Assembly: GCA_965214525.1 (NCBI GenBank)
Contig: OZ243959.1
Coordinates: 124,001 to 188,000 of the forward strand
Reading direction: 5' to 3'
DNA length: 64,000 nucleotides
From: Qipengyuania_B sp965214525
Lineage (GTDB): Bacteria > Pseudomonadota > Alphaproteobacteria > Sphingomonadales > Sphingomonadaceae
Shown: positions 60,294 to 64,000 of the stretch, piece by piece
How positions within the stretch are numbered: the first letter of the stretch is position 1
Layout of the letters: each line of letters starts with the position of its first letter
Made by a program: the position numbers and the translations under genes
Notes under the pieces: model-generated
What the model was told of the DNA's origin: nothing
What the model saw: the letters and a program-made list of their open reading frames with translations, nothing else
Database searches by the model: none

Positions 60294-61780
60294 ACGATCA
60301 CATATCGGACCCGAACCTGTGGTGCGAGGGCGCCTATATCGACGGCGAATGGCTGTCATCGACCGAGTACGGCACATTCGATGTCTTAAACCCAGCGACA
60401 CGCAAGATACTCAAGGCATTGCCGAATTGCCGGGAAACGGAAACAAATCGTGCCATTTCAGCGGCCCATCGCGCGTGGCCTGCATGGCGGCAACGCACAG
60501 CATATGAACGATCGGGAATCCTGCGCGCATGGTTCGAACTGGTGCTGCGACACGCCGACGACCTTGCCGCGATCATCACGTTGGAAGAAGGTAAACCGTT
60601 AGCCGAAGCAAAGGGCGAGGTGGCTTACGCTGCCTCGTTTCTGGAATGGTTCGCCGAAGAAGCAAAGCGCGCGCGGGGCACCACGATCCCGGCAAAGAAG
60701 GAAGGCCAGCGCATTCTCACCATCCAGCAACCGGTCGGAGTCTGCGCTGCCATCACTCCGTGGAATTTCCCTGCTGCGATGATCACGCGCAAAGTGGGCC
60801 CGGCACTCGCAGCCGGGTGCACGATGGTGCTAAAGCCCGCAGCGCAAACGCCGATGACCGCGCTCGCACTGGCTAAACTGGCCGAGCGGGCCGGGGTGCC
60901 TAAGGGCGTATTCAACGTAGTAACAGGAGACGATGCTGCGGCAATCGGCGGGTGTCTCACTAGGAGCAAGCTGGTGCGCAAGGTAACCTTTACCGGCTCC
61001 ACCAGAGTCGGTCGCGAACTGCTCGAACAATCGGCTGCGACGATCAAGAAATGTTCGATGGAGCTGGGCGGCAATGCCCCGGCGATTGTATTTGCCGATT
61101 GCGATCCAATTATCGCGATAGAAGGCTTGCTTACCGCCAAGTTTCGGAACACCGGCCAGTCCTGTATCGCCGCGAACCGGATATTGGTGCAATCCGCTGT
61201 CTACGATGACTTATCGCGCCGGTTGCAGGCTGCGATCGAAGGCCTTCTTGTTGGTGATGGGTTTGAACCGAACGTCGATATCGGCCCGCTGATCGACGAT
61301 GACGCGCTGACCAAAATCGAGCGTCACATCGCCGATGCGGTTGATCGGGGTGCACGAATAGTTGTTGGCGGAACGCGTCACTCTTGCGGTCAGGGCTTCT
61401 TCTATCCGACGCTTTTGACCGACGTGCCACTCGACGCGATGCTTGCCGGATCGGAAACCTTCGGCCCAGTCGCTGCGTTGTTCCGGTTCGACACCGAGTG
61501 CGAAGCGGTCGAGTTAGCCAACAACACCGAACTTGGGCTGGCGGCTTATATCTTTACGCGCGACGCGGCGCGAATATGGCGCATGGCCGAAGCCCTGGAA
61601 ACGGGAATGGTCGGCGTAAACACTGGCTTTATATCGAACGAAGCCGCTCCGTTTGGCGGCGTCAAACAGAGCGGCTTGGGCAGGGAAGGCTCGCATATGG
61701 GCCTCGAAGAATATCTGGAGGCGAAATATATCTGTTGGGACGGACTGGGTTCCGGCGAGACCGAGCCTAGGTCTGGCTAA
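60290..61780 (+). CDS. NAD(P)-dependent aldehyde dehydrogenase, succinate-semialdehyde-dehydrogenase-like
   Basis: The 496-residue protein has the ALDH core: ITPWNFPAAM, FTGSTRVGREL for the cofactor, general base Glu258 in SMELGGNAP and nucleophile Cys292 in NTGQSCIAANR, and the late FGGVKQSGLGREGSHMG characteristic of GabD-type enzymes. It oxidises the aldehyde from the upstream transaminase to an acid. The start is GTG 60290 inside the TetR stop; the longer frame to 59852 runs antisense to homology. It is the last gene of the cluster. Confidence 0.93.
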   Translation: MNDHISDPNLWCEGAYIDGEWLSSTEYGTFDVLNPATRKILKALPNCRETETNRAISAAHRAWPAWRQRTAYERSGILRAWFELVLRHADDLAAIITLEEGKPLAEAKGEVAYAASFLEWFAEEAKRARGTTIPAKKEGQRILTIQQPVGVCAAITPWNFPAAMITRKVGPALAAGCTMVLKPAAQTPMTALALAKLAERAGVPKGVFNVVTGDDAAAIGGCLTRSKLVRKVTFTGSTRVGRELLEQSAATIKKCSMELGGNAPAIVFADCDPIIAIEGLLTAKFRNTGQSCIAANRILVQSAVYDDLSRRLQAAIEGLLVGDGFEPNVDIGPLIDDDALTKIERHIADAVDRGARIVVGGTRHSCGQGFFYPTLLTDVPLDAMLAGSETFGPVAALFRFDTECEAVELANNTELGLAAYIFTRDAARIWRMAEALETGMVGVNTGFISNEAAPFGGVKQSGLGREGSHMGLEEYLEAKYICWDGLGSGETEPRSG

Positions 61781-61997
61781 TAGTAGGTCATGTGATCGAC
61801 ACGTGGTGGAGCGCTGGAGTATGAAAACCTTGGTATTCTCGGTGTCCGCCAAAATTTCTGAAAGACAAGGTGCAGTGACCTTCCCCATCAAAGCTTTTGA
61901 ATATCAGCCAGGGGCAGCTGATAATTTCAGCAGCGGATCGTTAGCTATCCATCCCAGAACGAACGCCGGATGTCAGCCGCCCGACGTCTGAATGCAA

Positions 61998-62204
61998 TCA
62001 GACCTCGGTTTTCTCAGCCAATGTTAATACATTTTCCATGTCAAAGCGAAGGTACCGGATAGTGTTTTCAATCTCCGAATGGGCAAGCAAGATCTGAATA
62101 TCCTGAATGTTGGCAGTGGCTTTGTAGAGTATTAAAGCTCTGGTTCGACGAAGCGAGAGGGTTCGATACTTCTTTGGCCGCGGCTCGGAGAGATTGTGCG
62201 CGAA
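61998..62204 (-). pseudogene. C-terminal remnant of a tyrosine recombinase
   Basis: A frame without a proper start reads EPRPKKYRTLSLRRTRAL, ILYKATANIQDIQILLAHS and EIENTIRYLRFDMENVL, ending LAEKTEV and TGA at 61998. This matches the last 65 residues of short tyrosine recombinases, usually THSLRRTKA, LLGHT and STVRYLG. The His of the HxxR box is Leu, while the later His and the Tyr remain. Nothing upstream continues the protein. It is a decayed integrase tail between the ALDH gene and the ssb region. Confidence 0.7.
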
Positions 62205-63028
62205 CCGGGGCGTAGACGGGCGACACCGGCCTCGGTATGGACAGCGCTGCTCATATTCAACGCAGGCTGGATCGCCTGCATTGTCTTCTGGATTTTTGTT
62301 TTAGGTATTGAGGCTAACACGGTGGTGGATGCCGAAGGCTAATCCCATATTGTTAGCAGCATGAATTCGGGGTCGAGCACAAAGGATGGCATTACTCCCC
62401 GCACCTTCGCGCTCCACAATGTCTGCAAGAGGCCGCGTTACACGAGGCACGACGTTGAATTCGCATTAACTTTCTTCTACTTCGCAGATACATGTAGCCA
62501 TCGGATGGCACAGGAACGACTGCTAATGGGGTAGGCGCCTACAATCCTTTGTGTCTTTTTTGAGGGCGCGCAGCAGGCAATAATTGAACCTTGAGCAGGA
62601 CCGGAGCAAGCGATTTGTCCTGTAGGCGATGCTTTTCATGCTGGGGTCTGCGCCCGACCCTGACGCAGCATTCGAAGACGGGATGACAGGGAAGCGTCGC
62701 GCAACTTTATGGGCTGTTTGCTGCTGCGGATGGCAAAAAGTTCGGTGATTGAGACGAGTTCATTTCGATCACCCCTTCGAGCTCATATCCGAACCCATTC
62801 CGGCTTTCACTGCGAACCTGTCTGAACCAGGTCAGCTGAGGACAGCAACCCGTTTCCCAGCCGGCCGTGTTGGCAGCTGCGCTGCCTGCCCGCACCACCC
62901 GGCGTAAACGGGTTTCCCTTGGCCAGACAAGTCTGAGTGCCTGCGGTGCTCTCCTCCCATGCCCTGTTTCTCATCGACGGTCGCAAGCCGGAAATGGTTT
63001 CCGGTTTGAGATCTGAAGGAGAATTTCA
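62205..63028. other. Gene-poor region between integrase remnant and ssb
   Basis: I find no convincing gene in these 824 bases. The short frames on both strands lack recognisable domains and ribosome sites. The last part holds the ssb leader. Such sequence is typical of element edges, but no attachment site or repeat was identified by eye. Confidence 0.45.
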
Positions 63029-63427
63029 ATGACCAATATCGTAATCCTCACCGGCCGTATCGCCCGCGATCCCGAGACCCGCGAAACCAAAGGTGGCACG
63101 TCCGTCACCGGTATCACCGTCGTCACCGATCGCCCTGCGCGCGACAAGGACGGCAAGACATACAAGGATGAAAACGGCTACACCGCCAAGGACAGCGAAT
63201 TCCACCGCGTGACCTGCTTCAACGGCCTTTCCAAGACTGTCGGACAGTATTGCTCGAAGGGCCAGCTGGTCAGCGTCCAGGGTCGCATCCACTACACCCA
63301 GTGGGAAGACAAGGAAGGCGTGACCCGGTACGGAACCGAGATCCTCGCCGACAAGGTCGATTTCCTCTCGCGCGGCAATGGTTCCGATACCAGCGACGAC
63401 AATCGCGACGCTCCCGAGATCGACTGA
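63029..63427 (+). CDS. ssb: Single-stranded DNA-binding protein (element type)
   Basis: The 132-residue protein has the SSB OB-fold: NIVILTGRIARDPETRE, FHRVTCFNGLSKTVGQYCSKGQLVSVQG and GTEILADKVDFLS, with an acidic tail ending DAPEID. It lacks the canonical DDDIPF tip and is shorter than the housekeeping SSB, as is usual for plasmid and ICE copies. AAGGAG precedes ATG 63029 by eight bases. A strong terminator follows, so it is transcribed alone. Confidence 0.92.
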   Translation: MTNIVILTGRIARDPETRETKGGTSVTGITVVTDRPARDKDGKTYKDENGYTAKDSEFHRVTCFNGLSKTVGQYCSKGQLVSVQGRIHYTQWEDKEGVTRYGTEILADKVDFLSRGNGSDTSDDNRDAPEID

Positions 63428-63446
63428 CCTCCGGTCGATCCTTTTC

Positions 63447-63481
63447 AAGAGGCTCTGCCGGGCACGGCAGGGCCTCTTTTT
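63447..63481 (+). terminator. Rho-independent terminator after ssb
   Basis: AGAGGCTCTGCCG pairs with CGGCAGGGCCTCT across a GGCA loop with one mismatch, followed by TTTTT. It lies 20 bases after the ssb stop. Confidence 0.9.
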
Positions 63482-63742
63482 GTGCTGTGCGTCGGCGAGG
63501 ACGAGAGAGGGGAGGGTCTGGCTCAACGATTACCAAGCATGATGTCCGCCCGGCTCCCGCGTCAAGGACGGCGGGGCCCCACCATTTTGTCTCCCCTCCG
63601 CTTCGCTTCGCTCAAGCTCCGGTCCGACAAAATCGTTGCCCCCACCGCCGCTTCGCGGTCGCCCTGCGGGCGCTCCTGGACCCGGGAGCCAGGCGAACAT
63701 CGCACTTTCTCCTGCCGTTTTTGGCACATCAGGAGAACGATC
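63482..63742. other. Non-coding leader with inverted repeats upstream of the small acidic protein
   Basis: No gene is supported. The region has short inverted repeats, for example ATTTTGTC and GACAAAAT about 40 bases apart near 63582-63635, and GC-rich direct pieces such as GCTTCGCTTCGCT. It could be a structured leader or a replication or transfer-related sequence; the function is unknown. Confidence 0.45.
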
Positions 63743-63955
63743 ATGACTTATCAGACTGTATCTACAAACAGTTATTTCGAAGCGCTCGAGCAGGCCGAGC
63801 GCCGCTCGCTCCACAGCTTCTTCGATCAGCACATCGTCGAGGACGCGGAAGCCGGCTATATCGCGCTCGACGAGGGCGACTATAGCTGCCTGCCGGTGCA
63901 TCTGGCCGAGCGGGTGGTCCACACGGTCCACGGGGCCATGTCGGACGACTATTAA
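63743..63955 (+). CDS. Small acidic conserved-type hypothetical protein next to ssb
   Basis: The 70-residue protein starts at ATG 63743 after AGGAGAACGATC. It is acidic, with HSFFDQHIVEDAEAGYIALDEGDY in two adjoining parts and a C-terminal AMSDDY. It has no signal peptide or membrane span, and I do not recognise a domain. The good ribosome site, compact length and its own terminator support it as a real gene. The acidic character would suit a DNA-mimic or partner protein, but that is speculation. Confidence 0.7.
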   Translation: MTYQTVSTNSYFEALEQAERRSLHSFFDQHIVEDAEAGYIALDEGDYSCLPVHLAERVVHTVHGAMSDDY

Positions 63956-63965
63956 CCAAAACACA

Positions 63966-64000
63966 GGGCGGGAGCCGGTAACGGTTCCTGCCCTTTTTTT
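63966..64000 (+). terminator. Rho-independent terminator at window end
   Basis: GGGCGGGAGCCG pairs with CGGTTCCTGCCC around a GTAA loop (two G-U pairs), followed by TTTTTTT. It ends transcription of the small acidic protein gene. Confidence 0.9.

Noticed and set aside
54126..61780. Assignment of the decarboxylase, aminotransferase and dehydrogenase as a true GABA shunt
   Set aside because: The order of reactions fits, but the PLP enzyme looks S1P-lyase-like rather than a classical glutamate decarboxylase, so glutamate as substrate is not supported.
1..64000. CRISPR arrays or toxin-antitoxin/defence islands
   Set aside because: No regularly spaced repeats and no recognisable defence gene were seen on either strand.

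Overview
The window looks like chromosome from a GC-rich alphaproteobacterium, most likely a sphingomonad (Sphingomonadales, perhaps Erythrobacteraceae). Supporting this are two large TonB-dependent receptors of the type abundant in that order, Coq4-like paralogues, a complete Tad/Flp pilus operon, GPH/MFS sugar transporters, a Rieske oxygenase with glutathione transferase and SDR enzymes, and IS6, IS3, IS1182 and IS630 relics typical of these genomes. No tRNA, rRNA or CRISPR array was recognised.

Layout. Positions 1-7354 hold a catabolic block: a 2,4-dienoyl-CoA-reductase-type SDR (cut by the window edge), a LuxR-type regulator, a VOC protein, a Rieske ring-hydroxylating oxygenase, and a leftward operon SDR > GST > 2-oxo acid dehydrogenase E1 alpha > E1 beta > free-standing lipoyl domain. 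Positions 7600-9790 are scarred by IS6 relics around an amidohydrolase fragment and a LacI regulator. Positions 9819-23056 are a galactoside utilisation region: a GPH symporter, a frameshifted and an intact Coq4-like gene, TetR, a TonB receptor, and a tightly overlapping leftward operon MFS > GH1 > GH5-like hydrolase > PhyH dioxygenase > galT > galK. Positions 23502-28344 carry an amidase, a frameshifted D-threonine-aldolase-like gene coupled to an FAD lactone oxidase, and a spermidine-synthase-like methyltransferase.

Positions 29943-41562 are the leftward Tad pilus operon: flp, cpaB, cpaC, small lipoprotein, tadG (frameshifted), two TadE-like genes, cpaE, cpaF, tadB, tadC, tadD, cpaA. A strong hairpin separates flp from cpaB. 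Two tandem paralogous small membrane proteins lie just upstream. Positions 43157-48305 are a mobile patch: an intact IS6-family copy, a truncated IS3, two translationally coupled tyrosine recombinases and an IS5/IS630 chimera.

The most interesting part is 48518-61780. A dimethylformamidase-like protein, an MFS transporter, a penicillin-acylase-family amidase, an S1P-lyase-like PLP decarboxylase, a TonB receptor, a class III aminotransferase, a TetR regulator and an aldehyde dehydrogenase sit together. Three promoter regions share the operator CTGAC-N5-GTCATTA, twice placed identically against the -10 box. I infer one regulon for uptake and stepwise breakdown of an N-acylated amino compound: amide hydrolysis, decarboxylation or lyase cleavage, transamination, then aldehyde oxidation.

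The right end (61998-64000) has a decayed tyrosine recombinase tail, an element-type ssb gene, a small acidic protein and two good terminators, which suggests the edge of an integrated element. Three otherwise well-conserved genes carry single-base frameshifts, so either recent decay or indel errors in the assembly should be considered.
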